A DNA stretch of 55,890 nt from Gracilaria domingensis (lineage: Eukaryota > Rhodophyta > Florideophyceae > Gracilariales > Gracilariaceae). Shown piece after piece: positions 31,280-39,995 of this stretch (positions within the stretch are counted from its first letter, which is position 1; every line of letters begins with the position of its first letter). A model generated the notes under the pieces. The model saw only the letters and a list, made by a program, of their open reading frames with translations. It had not been told where the DNA came from and searched no databases. The translations under genes were made by a program, and so were the position numbers. The stretch lies in assembly GCA_022539475.1 (NCBI GenBank), contig VCMS01000349.1:1-55890 (forward strand), given 5' to 3'.

Positions 31280-33547
31280 ATGGAGAAACGGGGCGCGCGC
31301 TACCCAAATAGGGCGCCGAGCGCTCCACCAAGTGGTCACCCCATACGGGGTTCAGTGTCCTATCCGGTGTTGGATAACCCGGAGGACCTGATTCGGAAGG
31401 AACGCCCACCGAGGGGGAAGAAGGTAGACCGAGAGGCTGGGGGCCCCTCGACCCTTCCCCGGGCTGACCAAGTGGACGGAGGAGCAGGCTCCGCAAGGGC
31501 GGAGCCCGCTCCTGTAACAACCCCAGTGGTAGACCAAATGGAGGTGCCAGTCGGACCGCGACTGGACTTGGACGAGGTCACCCGAGTGGTAGTTGATCGA
31601 GCCTCCCAGGAGGTCCTCGACAAGGTACCTGTGGTGGTGTTACAGTACCTCGAAAACGAGGTGCGAGGACACATCGACCGATTGGTTATGCTGGCTCTGC
31701 AGCAGCAGGGGGCTAAGCTTCAACCTGAGATGGTGGCCCAGGCCGCGCTCATGAAGCAAGCCCCCCGCCCGGCAGTAGAAGCCACCAAACCACTTGGTAT
31801 TCTCCATCCTACCCTTCCTACACAACCGATTGGTGAAGGATTTATCGACCGCATGGGGAAAGGGGCAGAGCCTCCAGGGATGGAGGGCCCGAGGTACGTG
31901 TACCTCCCCCAACCCACTGGTGTAGCTCCGTCAGGAGCACGTGATGGAGACCCTGATGGAGATTCGTCGAGCTCAGGAGACGAGCGTCGACGTAAACCAA
32001 ATGGTAAGAAGAAGAAAACCAAAAGGGGAAAGAGAAAGAGTCGCCGGTCGGACTCGGACTCTTCGTCCTCAGACACCGATTCGGATTCGTCAGGAGACGA
32101 CGACCGTACAGGTTCACGACGCAAGAGGAAGGACTCTCGCAAGAAGAAAGGAAAGAATCCCCGCAAGGGTAAGACCAAAAGGTATAACGATTCGGACTCA
32201 ACTTCCGACGAGGAGACTGACCTAGAGGTGCTTACGCCGCTCAATGATTTATTCACCAAAGCGGTTGACTATCGTACCTATAGGTTAGAGAACAGACAGG
32301 CTGAGTATACCAAAGAGGTAGCTCAGAAGATAACGAAGCATCATAGGAAGCTTCGTTTCCAACTGGGTGAAACTCGCTTTAGCGGGGATGACCCTATTGC
32401 GATCATTGATTTCCTTCAAAGGTTCAAGATCGCTTGTGATCAGAATGGGTTTTCAGAGGCAGCAGCCATGTGGCTGTTTCAATTCTACCTAACTGGTCAG
32501 GCTGGAGCGTTGCTCCACAGCCGCCTCCAAGGAAACACCATGGCGGTGGACGAAGACCAAACGGAAATGTTGACAACATACCCACAGGTGGTTAACTTCC
32601 TACTGGAAACCTACGCGACCGATGAGGTAATCCAGGAGGCGTACGCAGAGGTGCTTGCGTACCGCCAGCGCGCGGGACAAACCGAATTGGAATTCGCTCG
32701 CTCCTTATGGGCATTAGCCTCCCGCTGTGGAAGCGTCTTTACTACCAAAAGGTTGAAATCGATGTACGCCGACAACGTGGCGAAGTCTATCCGATCACAG
32801 GTTCGTAACTACCTAGCTACCAACCGCACGGTCGACTACAACGCACTAGCCGGCCATGCACAGGGACTAGGCGACACCGTTCGGTCAGGGGCCAGGAAAG
32901 ACTCCGCACCACTCGGCAAACCATCGAAGGAGAAAGGAAAGACCAGGCGGTCAGTGTTTGACGTAGAGGAAGAGAAGACCACTACGGAGGAGGCGTCCAC
33001 ACAATACGCCTCCCAGGGTCACCCAGTCCACTTGGTGCATGCGCAACCGACAACTCGATCGCACGGTAATACCTCTTGGTCCAGCTCGCTATCCAGCGAG
33101 CCACCCTCAAGACAAACCTCAGCTCCACCATCACAGGTATCCGTACTGGTCAGCCCGGTCCTAGCGGTACCATTCAAGCAATATGGTGAACAAGGACCAT
33201 ACCCGCAGCAACGGAGTGCAGTACCTACTGGAGGCCGTCCCCCATCGCGCGCGTCGTCGCTCGCGATGAAGGACCCCACAACCGGCAATCTCCTCTGTTG
33301 GTTCTGTTTGTCGCCCCACCACTTGGCAACAGCGTGCCCAAGTGTGGCTCCGCAGAACAGGAACGCTCTCCTGACTGCTCTCCAGCAGAACCACCAGGAT
33401 ATATTTGGGCCCCCGGCACGGAGCGCAGGCACGGGACACGCAAATGCGCGACCCAATGCAGCCACACCTCATCAGGTACACCTCGTCACGGAGCAGGACC
33501 AAACGGATCCCGCCCCGCAGGCGGAAAACGCCGAACAGTTGGGATAG
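31280..33547 (+). CDS. gag: Gag polyprotein of Ty3/gypsy element
   Basis: 755 residues from an ATG 134 bp after the LTR. Residues ~225-315 form a very charged Ser/Asp/Lys/Arg tract resembling SR or nucleolar proteins. The capsid region (~345-545) contains the retrotransposon Gag pattern around FSGDDPIAIIDFLQRFK and LEFARSLWALA. A single CCHC zinc knuckle, CWFCLSPHHLATAC (C-x2-C-x4-H-x4-C), lies near residue 672 and should bind RNA. The frame overlaps the protease frame by up to 250 bases, so pol is reached by frameshift or by separate initiation. Confidence 0.92.
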   Translation: MEKRGARYPNRAPSAPPSGHPIRGSVSYPVLDNPEDLIRKERPPRGKKVDREAGGPSTLPRADQVDGGAGSARAEPAPVTTPVVDQMEVPVGPRLDLDEVTRVVVDRASQEVLDKVPVVVLQYLENEVRGHIDRLVMLALQQQGAKLQPEMVAQAALMKQAPRPAVEATKPLGILHPTLPTQPIGEGFIDRMGKGAEPPGMEGPRYVYLPQPTGVAPSGARDGDPDGDSSSSGDERRRKPNGKKKKTKRGKRKSRRSDSDSSSSDTDSDSSGDDDRTGSRRKRKDSRKKKGKNPRKGKTKRYNDSDSTSDEETDLEVLTPLNDLFTKAVDYRTYRLENRQAEYTKEVAQKITKHHRKLRFQLGETRFSGDDPIAIIDFLQRFKIACDQNGFSEAAAMWLFQFYLTGQAGALLHSRLQGNTMAVDEDQTEMLTTYPQVVNFLLETYATDEVIQEAYAEVLAYRQRAGQTELEFARSLWALASRCGSVFTTKRLKSMYADNVAKSIRSQVRNYLATNRTVDYNALAGHAQGLGDTVRSGARKDSAPLGKPSKEKGKTRRSVFDVEEEKTTTEEASTQYASQGHPVHLVHAQPTTRSHGNTSWSSSLSSEPPSRQTSAPPSQVSVLVSPVLAVPFKQYGEQGPYPQQRSAVPTGGRPPSRASSLAMKDPTTGNLLCWFCLSPHHLATACPSVAPQNRNALLTALQQNHQDIFGPPARSAGTGHANARPNAATPHQVHLVTEQDQTDPAPQAENAEQLG

Positions 33548-34392
33548 AGGCCTTCCCCAACTGTCCGAAGACGGAAGGCCTTCCAGAACCAAGTGGTGCA
33601 AGTATGGACAATTACCCATTGGTTACAGGGGAGGAGAGCCTCATGGACGGCACCGAACCGATATGCTTTCTCAAGCATAGTAACTATAAGGTAAACGTCA
33701 CCCTCGGGTTTACTTCTAACCACTTGGTACCATGCGTCACTGTCCTGGACACCGGGGCAGGACCTAATCTGGTGAATGCCAAACTATTAACTAACAGACA
33801 ACTTAATAAGCTTCAGCCATGTACATTAACTAACCCACTGGTTGACGCCAACAACAGACCACTAACTGTCATGGGAGCGCTTACCATAATGGTATTGATT
33901 GACACCATGAGGGTCCGAGTTCGCTTCATAGTCGTTAACCAACTGGCAACAGACTGTATCCTTGGAACAACTTTTATAGACCAGCATGTCAGGGCAATTT
34001 TTCCACGTTCTAAGACAGTTCTGTTCCATAATGGCCCCCGGATCGCCATTATTGGTAACCACAAGGGTGCCTCGACGAAAGAGAACCGCACTCAACACCA
34101 ACCGGTCCCGGAAAACACACTCTCCAACAAGGTGCGATTGGCAAAGGCGGTAACAATACCGCCTATGAACCACTTGGTAGTGAAGGTCACATGCCAACAA
34201 CCTGGCCTGTTATCCATTCAGAACCATTCACGGTTGGCCGAACGACACATGATCTTAATGGCGAATGGTATAGTCGACAACATACCGACAAAACCGTTTC
34301 AGGTCTACCTGAGTAACTTCAGCAACCGCCCGGTCAAGTTGCCAAAACACACCGTAATTGGTCTTGCCTTACCCGTCTGTCTCTTGCAGATG
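33548..34392 (+). CDS. pol: Pol, protease part (5' half of a pol frame split by insertion)
   Basis: The frame is open from 33298 and overlaps the end of gag. The retropepsin-like active site is LDTGAG, about residue 155 of the open frame, in a typical Ty3 context. The segment ending KLPKHTVIGLALP is the usual protease-RT linker. At 34392 the frame runs into the nested DNA element; the open tail to 34668 is element sequence. Removing 34393-47566 joins this frame without stop to the RT part beginning at 47567. Confidence 0.85.
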
Positions 34393-34520
34393 CTAGTTTT
34401 TGGCGAGGGTCGTCCAGAAATTGGCAAGGGTCGTCCAGTAAATTTTTTGAAAAAATATCGAGATCAATTATTTCAAAATTTGCAGATAATTGCTTGGGTC
34501 GTCCAGAATCTCTGTGCAGT
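34393..34520 (+). repeat. Left terminal/subterminal region of the 13-kb element
   Basis: Starts CTAGTTTTTGGCGAGG. GGTCGTCCAG occurs three times (about 34409, 34430 and 34498). AT-rich between repeats. Such short subterminal repeats are usual transposase-binding sites in CACTA-type elements; that role is inferred. Confidence 0.6.
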
Positions 34521-34905
34521 AAATACTGGGGGGTTTTCCACTCGTGCTAGTTCTTTAGTCGAGGGCTACCTGAACTGTATTTCGCGAAGTCTAGGTTCAG
34601 TTTCCATTAAGGTGCACATTACACGATACCTTCTGCGGAATGATACCCTGCAACGCATGGAATACTAGTGCTAGTACAGATGATGCCCATTATGAAATCA
34701 TACCGTTTTATTCGTATCAATTCTTCTATCGACCGCTTTTGCTAACCACTACTTCGCTATATTACATGTACCATTTCCCCATAATGGATCGGGTGTAGGC
34801 GCAATCTGCGGCAGATGCCGCAGACTGCACCTCCACCATAGTGCTGGATCGGTAGAACACATACGCACTCCGAGAGGATGAGGCGCGAAGCGCCTCCTCC
34901 TCTCC

Positions 34906-34957
34906 GTTCCTCATGTAGGGAACCATGCCCAGATGCATGGTTCCCTACTTGAGGAAC
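34906..34957. repeat. Strong hairpin
   Basis: Inverted repeat GTTCCTCA-x-GTAGGGAACCATGC against its complement, ~24-bp arms with a 4-5 base loop and one mismatched position. Two smaller hairpins lie just before it (CTGCGGCAGATGCCGCAG near 34806 and AGGCGCGAAGCGCCT near 34881), so the stretch 34800-34960 is a cluster. Confidence 0.85.
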
Positions 34958-35593
34958 CTGCACCTGCAACTCGTGAGCTACGTCCGCATCAAAAGTCATT
35001 TACCTGTATACGCAAGCAGAAAGTATTCATAAGTTAGTCAATGATCCGTTAGATACATTTGAAATGCGATGGAACGTACCATTGATAAAACAAAACAGAA
35101 ACGTTGCGCTAGAAAAGTCGAGGGACCTGGTAACTCGCAAACGGAAGAAGAAGCAGGAAAGTGATCGGTTAGATTACCAGCCCACCATATCATCGTAAAC
35201 CGCGAAAGGTGTCGAAGCGAGAACTCACAAGCAAGGACACCGAGAATGCCCATGCAGCAAACATACCGCAAGACGCGATAAACGAGAATCTAGCCTATAT
35301 CCCAAACAAGTAGAGCTAGAGCTAGAGCCTATGGCGCAACGAAATGAACTATTGGTCGCGTACTTACAGTCGTCGGTTTGGGTTACCGGGTTCCCGTTTT
35401 CACCCTTCAACTCGTTCTATATCTTGAACAAATAGAAGAAGTTGAGGGTGATTAGCTTATTTCCTGCCGTTTCCATGTCGCAGAGCGCGAAGAAACGCGG
35501 TGAGGATTGGTTAGTTTAGAGCAAAGATACGTGGAAGGATATGGGAGAACGTACGAAAAGACTGCACGGAAAACATCCCTGAGATACGGATGA

Positions 35594-35668
35594 CTCCGTC
35601 CTACTTTCTTCCGCCCTCTACTTTATGGAGCCTCCATAAAGTGGAGGGCGGGAAAAAGTACGACGGAG
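35594..35668. repeat. Near-perfect 75-bp palindrome upstream of the transposase gene
   Basis: Arms of ~36 bp starting CTCCGTCCTACTTT and ending AAAGTACGACGGAG meet at GGAGCCTCC with almost no loop. A few mismatches. Located ~370 bp before the transposase ATG; could form a cruciform or an RNA hairpin. Confidence 0.85.
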
Positions 35669-36037
35669 CGGAGTATAACGCGATGATATCGATGGCATGG
35701 CTCACGACGGTAACGGAAGTTCGGACGTCGGAGGCGCGGCGGCGGCGGCGAAGGGAAGAGATTTATTTTTCTGTGCGAGATTGGACAAGTGTACAGCGTA
35801 CAACGTTGGGAAACCACAGGTTTATAACCAGTGGTAGATAATACGAGAAGTACACCCTTGTGTTGAGGTCGACGTGTACCTACGTTCCTTTTTGAACGAA
35901 AGCACGTGATTTAAACTCAAAATATATTCTCCGTTCTGAGCAAGACGTCGATATTGACTGTCGCTCGACCTCCTTCTCCCTTCGGACGCCCTTCCCTTGC
36001 AGTCTTTGTCGTCGTTTCTCGTTCAGTTCTTCTTCCC

Positions 36038-39000
36038 ATGGTCTACTACTGTACACATAAGAAGCGTGGGTGCCCCTTCGTTACTCGCCGAGGAGTCTTA
36101 TCCCTTCAACAGCATGTCAACCATTGCCCGTTTCGTCTGAAAGCAGCGCTGGAAGACGACAATAGCCGGCCCATTCGGAGAAGCAAGCGTCTCAAGCTTT
36201 CCGCGCCCGCGCCCGCATCTTCCGAAACGGTCACTGCCCCTTGTCGCCTTCCCGAGCCTCCAGTGTCCGAGGACATCGTCGACCCCACTCCGTGCGCCCC
36301 TCCCATTCCGGACACTTCGCATTGTGTTTCTCCTTCCCCGGTTCCCGCGTCATTAGAGCGAGAACACGGAAGCAGTTCCCGCCCAGTGCCTTCTGAGGAG
36401 GCCCTCGGTGATTTGCATATGGATTATCTCACGGTTTGTCTGGCTTCAGTAGCTTCCAACCTTGGTCATCGTGAGGCTGACGAGCTAATTGGGCTACTTC
36501 GGGACCCGCGATTCTCGCAAAAGCGATTCAACGAGACCATAACAAGTTCCAAGCGCTGTACAGAACTGAAGAACGCCATTTTCGAACGATACGCCTCAAA
36601 GGACGGTTTCAATCGCAGAACTGTCTCGCCAGAAGGATGTAAGTTCAGCGCCACCCTCTACACGAGAGACCCCGTTCAGACACTTGTGAAACAGCTCCAG
36701 TTGGCTAACAACGAAAACTCATTCTTCCACCCTATACCTCAGACCCACTCCACGAAAATATCTCACCCCATGTCCGGCTCTCTCGCAAGAGACGCCACCT
36801 CAAAACTTAAGGAAATGGTCATGGGCTCTTTGGATAGTAGAATAGTGTGGTACTCCCAAGAAATAAGTTACAGTGAATCTTTCGTAGGTCTTCTGCAGGT
36901 ATACACCGATAAGTCTTCAACAACTCTAAAGCAAACATCGGTTACCGCCTATCCTCTTCACCTCATATTTCTCAACTTTTCCGACCAGCTTCGCCGTAAG
37001 TGTATCCGTGACGACCTCACAGTAGTGGCATACTTCCCTACCACACTGATCGAGGTTTCCGCATCTGAAGCAGACGCAATGCCATTCGTTTCTAGCAAGT
37101 CTCTACGCGAGTCCAGGATGCAAATCCTTCAAGAATCTCTTCGTCAAGTCCTGGAGCCCATTCTAAATCTCAAGCAGAAAGGTTTTCAGTTCATCGGCGA
37201 AGACAAACTAAGTCGAGTGTGCCATCCTCTGCTTGCAAGTTATTGTGCGGACATTCCTGACGCTAAGGACATTCTGTCCATTCTTCATGGGACCAAAACG
37301 GAAAGCCCGTGTCATAGATGCAAAGCCCCTCGCTCATCTTTATGCAGTCCTATTCCCACCTCATTCAACGGACGTTCTCAGAAGCACACGAAAAGCATCC
37401 GAAAGACATACACAGCTATCTTGCAACATGCACAAAAAGACGAGGCGGAAAGACGTCCACGTCGTGCGAGGGAGGGGAGATCTCAAGCGGATACTCTGAT
37501 GCGTTCAAATTCCATATCTCTCATTCCTTCGTTCCTCGAAACTTCCGTAAGCCTTGGAATGATCCCGGGATTGTCTCCATACAGTCTGTTCTCATTCCAA
37601 CCATTACACAACTTGCATCTCGGCATCTCAAAGTTGATAAAAACGGCCACAATCGAGAGACTGCAGTCAGACACCCTGTGCACCACAATAGGAACATCTG
37701 CATCGCGTTCATTTCGAACGATACGCACCCAACTCCTCAACCATGCAAACGCAATTCTAGCTGCTATAGAACGCGATTCTCCTGCCAAAGGTTTACATAT
37801 CGATTTCTCCACGCAGGAGAAAGGCAAATCTTTGAATGGTATCTTCACGAAAGACGGTCTCCGTGGAATGCTGGAGGCCAAAAACTACAAAGCACTTGAC
37901 ATGGTCTTTCCCTTCATAGGAGCATTCTTTGACATATGCTGTGGAGAACAGAACGTTGCCCCAATCACAACCGTTTTCTCTCAGTTCTCGGACTTGCTCT
38001 CGACCTTATTCAGATACAATCGTGACCCGTATTGGACTGAAAGCTCTCTCCTGTGTCTTAGTTCGGAGATTGAAGCCTTCAAGCGTTCCGCAACAAAGAC
38101 TCTGGCGGATTTTCATCCCTCCAGACTGGGAAGTCTGAAGTTTCATCTTCTCGATCATCTCGTGGACGATATTCGCCGTCTGGGAAGTATCAAGTATTAC
38201 GACGCAGGCATATACGAACATGCACACCTGCTATTTAAAAGACACTACAAAAAAACGTCCAGAAGAACAGCAACGGCTGTGGAGGAGACTATTCGCTCCA
38301 TTGAGCACGGACATGTTAGAAAGCAATGGAATGGCAATACTCCTTACCAGCGTAATCCAGGTTTACCAGGAACTTCCACACAGCTTCCTCAGTTTGCAAT
38401 GAGAGGGCGTTCTTTCACTTTACGAGCTCTTCAACATTGTGTTTCAAGTATGTCCAGTTCAAAAACATGGACTGCTGTTAGAGAGATGTTCTCAAGTAGG
38501 GACACAAGGTCGATTCTTGATCAAATTGGTGAACAGGCCCTTCCTTCTTTCCTCAGTCTCGTGAAAGAAACACCGGATGAGCACTCTATTACATACTTCC
38601 CAGAAAAGACAAGGATAACTCTGGTGAATTCGGCCCTCGTGAAAGGCGGTTTCGTTCCGACTCTTGAACACTTCGATTCGTCTTCTAAGGCACTTAAGCT
38701 GGGACGACCCAAATACCCCATCATCCAACATGTCTTCGCTTCTCCAGCATTTGGTCCCAGTAGAAAGCCAAGGTTTTCCACTGTATTGGTAAGCGGAGAA
38801 GATTCAGAGACTTGGGTTGCCCAGGTAGTCGCTCTGATGTCGGCCACGTCGCGATTCGGAGCTATTGCAAAGGTCGCGTATTGTGCCAAAAGTCGCGGAT
38901 CAAGTGGGTGTGAAGCGCTAGTTTTCTCTAGTTTGATATATGTGCACGGCGTGTGCAGCGAAATCACTGCCGGAAGAGCCGGGAGGAGTGCTTTCGAAGG

Positions 39001-39076
39001 TCTCCGGAGGGTGCCAGAATGTGGCCAGAACGTGCCCGCGGGCGGGGGGGGGGGGGGGTCGGTCGTGTTAGGGTAG
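36038..39076 (+). CDS. Plavaka/CACTA-like DDE transposase
   Basis: 1,012 residues from the ATG at 36038 (CCCATGG). N-terminal zinc finger CTHKKRGCPFVTRRG...H-x3-C at residues ~3-28, then a disordered Pro/Ser linker. The core has the Plavaka/CACTA pattern: VYTDKSSTTLK with the first Asp, a YPLHLIFLNF segment followed by VVAYFPT, then CHPLLASYCADIPDAKDI with the second acidic site, SPCHRCKAPR (C-x2-C), and LHNLHLGISK, which corresponds to the HxLxLG block. It would cut and join DNA for the surrounding element. The final ~35 residues are translated from the foldback array that begins at 38959, so the natural C-terminus has been replaced or slightly shortened. Family assignment is from motif memory, with the exact subfamily unsure. 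Confidence 0.8.
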   Translation: MVYYCTHKKRGCPFVTRRGVLSLQQHVNHCPFRLKAALEDDNSRPIRRSKRLKLSAPAPASSETVTAPCRLPEPPVSEDIVDPTPCAPPIPDTSHCVSPSPVPASLEREHGSSSRPVPSEEALGDLHMDYLTVCLASVASNLGHREADELIGLLRDPRFSQKRFNETITSSKRCTELKNAIFERYASKDGFNRRTVSPEGCKFSATLYTRDPVQTLVKQLQLANNENSFFHPIPQTHSTKISHPMSGSLARDATSKLKEMVMGSLDSRIVWYSQEISYSESFVGLLQVYTDKSSTTLKQTSVTAYPLHLIFLNFSDQLRRKCIRDDLTVVAYFPTTLIEVSASEADAMPFVSSKSLRESRMQILQESLRQVLEPILNLKQKGFQFIGEDKLSRVCHPLLASYCADIPDAKDILSILHGTKTESPCHRCKAPRSSLCSPIPTSFNGRSQKHTKSIRKTYTAILQHAQKDEAERRPRRAREGRSQADTLMRSNSISLIPSFLETSVSLGMIPGLSPYSLFSFQPLHNLHLGISKLIKTATIERLQSDTLCTTIGTSASRSFRTIRTQLLNHANAILAAIERDSPAKGLHIDFSTQEKGKSLNGIFTKDGLRGMLEAKNYKALDMVFPFIGAFFDICCGEQNVAPITTVFSQFSDLLSTLFRYNRDPYWTESSLLCLSSEIEAFKRSATKTLADFHPSRLGSLKFHLLDHLVDDIRRLGSIKYYDAGIYEHAHLLFKRHYKKTSRRTATAVEETIRSIEHGHVRKQWNGNTPYQRNPGLPGTSTQLPQFAMRGRSFTLRALQHCVSSMSSSKTWTAVREMFSSRDTRSILDQIGEQALPSFLSLVKETPDEHSITYFPEKTRITLVNSALVKGGFVPTLEHFDSSSKALKLGRPKYPIIQHVFASPAFGPSRKPRFSTVLVSGEDSETWVAQVVALMSATSRFGAIAKVAYCAKSRGSSGCEALVFSSLIYVHGVCSEITAGRAGRSAFEGLRRVPECGQNVPAGGGGGGSVVLG

Positions 39077-39633
39077 CTACCCTAACACGACCGGACCCCC
39101 CCGCCCGCGGGCACGTTTTGGACGATTTTTTGAAAAAGGTGCGATTTTATGCCCGCGGGCGGGGGGGGTCGGTCGTGTTAGGGTAGCTACCCTAACACGA
39201 CCGGACCCCCCCGCCCGCGGGCACGTTTTGGACGATTTTTTGAAAAATGTGTGATTTTATGCCCGCGGGCGGAGGGGGTCGGTCGTGTTAGGGTAGGTAC
39301 CCTAACACGACCGGACCCCCCCGCCCGCGGGCACGTTTTGGACGATTTTTTGAAAAATTTGCGATTTTAAAATGTGCGATTTTATGCCCGCGGGCGGGGG
39401 GGGTCGGTCGTGTTAGGGTAGCTACCCTAACACGACCGGACCCCCCCGCCCGCGGGCACGTTTTGGACGATTTTTTGAAAAATGTGCGATTTTATGCCCG
39501 CGGGCGGGGGGGTCCGGTCGTGTTAGGGTAGGTACCCTAACACGACCGACCCCTCCCGCCCGCGGGCACGTTCTGGCCACATTCCGGCGCCTTCCTGGGA
39601 TCTCCCAAAACACGCCGCCCCGCAGTGATTTCG
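38959..39633. repeat. Foldback array of five nested palindromes
   Basis: The ends CGAAATCACTGC (38959-38970) and its complement (39622-39633) open inverted arms of ~85 bp ending in CCAGAACGTGCCCGCGGGCGG. Between them, palindromes centred at 39076, 39186, 39296, 39421 and 39531 repeat every 110 bp (once 125 bp, owing to a 15-bp internal duplication). Each centre reads GTTAGGGTA-[GC][GC]-TACCCTAAC inside longer GC-rich arms, and spacers are CACGTTTTGGACGA plus a T-rich stretch. Each spacer with its two half-palindromes is itself a ~110-bp unit with ~38-bp inverted ends. Confidence 0.92.
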
Positions 39634-39995
39634 GTACACCCGGCCGCCGGTACGTTGGCGCCGCTGTCCACGTGTATTTGCGGGAGTAGGCTCTACATGG
39701 AAGTGAATGAGTGTACTCTTGACTACTATGCAAAGCATTTGAAGATCACGATTAGACAGCGCGACCATTGCTCACGTGAGTCATCATTGCGTGAACTCCA
39801 CGACTCTAAAGCGTACAATCAGCGTGCGAGCGGCCACGGACAGGACACGGACGAGACTGGCAGTGCGCTGGGAGGAGCTGCCGAAAGCGGGGGTGCCCAG
39901 CGTAAGTCGCCATTTAAAAGGCTCGCATCCGTTCTTGTATCGTCCAGAGCGAGCGTATTGTTGATATACACCTTTCACTGCAATAGCTGTTCAAC
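39634..39995. other. Intergenic region before ParB-like gene
   Basis: No supported gene. Short open frames without domains. Presumed promoter and leader of the ParB-like gene; no clear TATA element seen. Confidence 0.5.

Larger units (their letters stand above)
34521..36037. other. Non-coding left part of the 13-kb element
   Basis: About 1.5 kb without credible genes, holding the hairpins described separately. The last ~150 bp are pyrimidine-rich before the transposase ATG and are likely its promoter and leader. Confidence 0.6.

Noticed and set aside
34393..34668. Continuation of the protease protein to 34668
   Set aside because: The sequence after 34392 belongs to the inserted element (terminal repeats, AT-rich), and the RT frame resumes at 47567.
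39060..39545. Telomere or interstitial telomeric repeat
   Set aside because: TTAGGG occurs once per palindrome arm and never in tandem; it is part of the palindrome, not a telomeric tract.
38959..39633. CRISPR-like regular repeats
   Set aside because: Units are palindromic and spacers are nearly identical instead of unique, in a eukaryotic transposon context.
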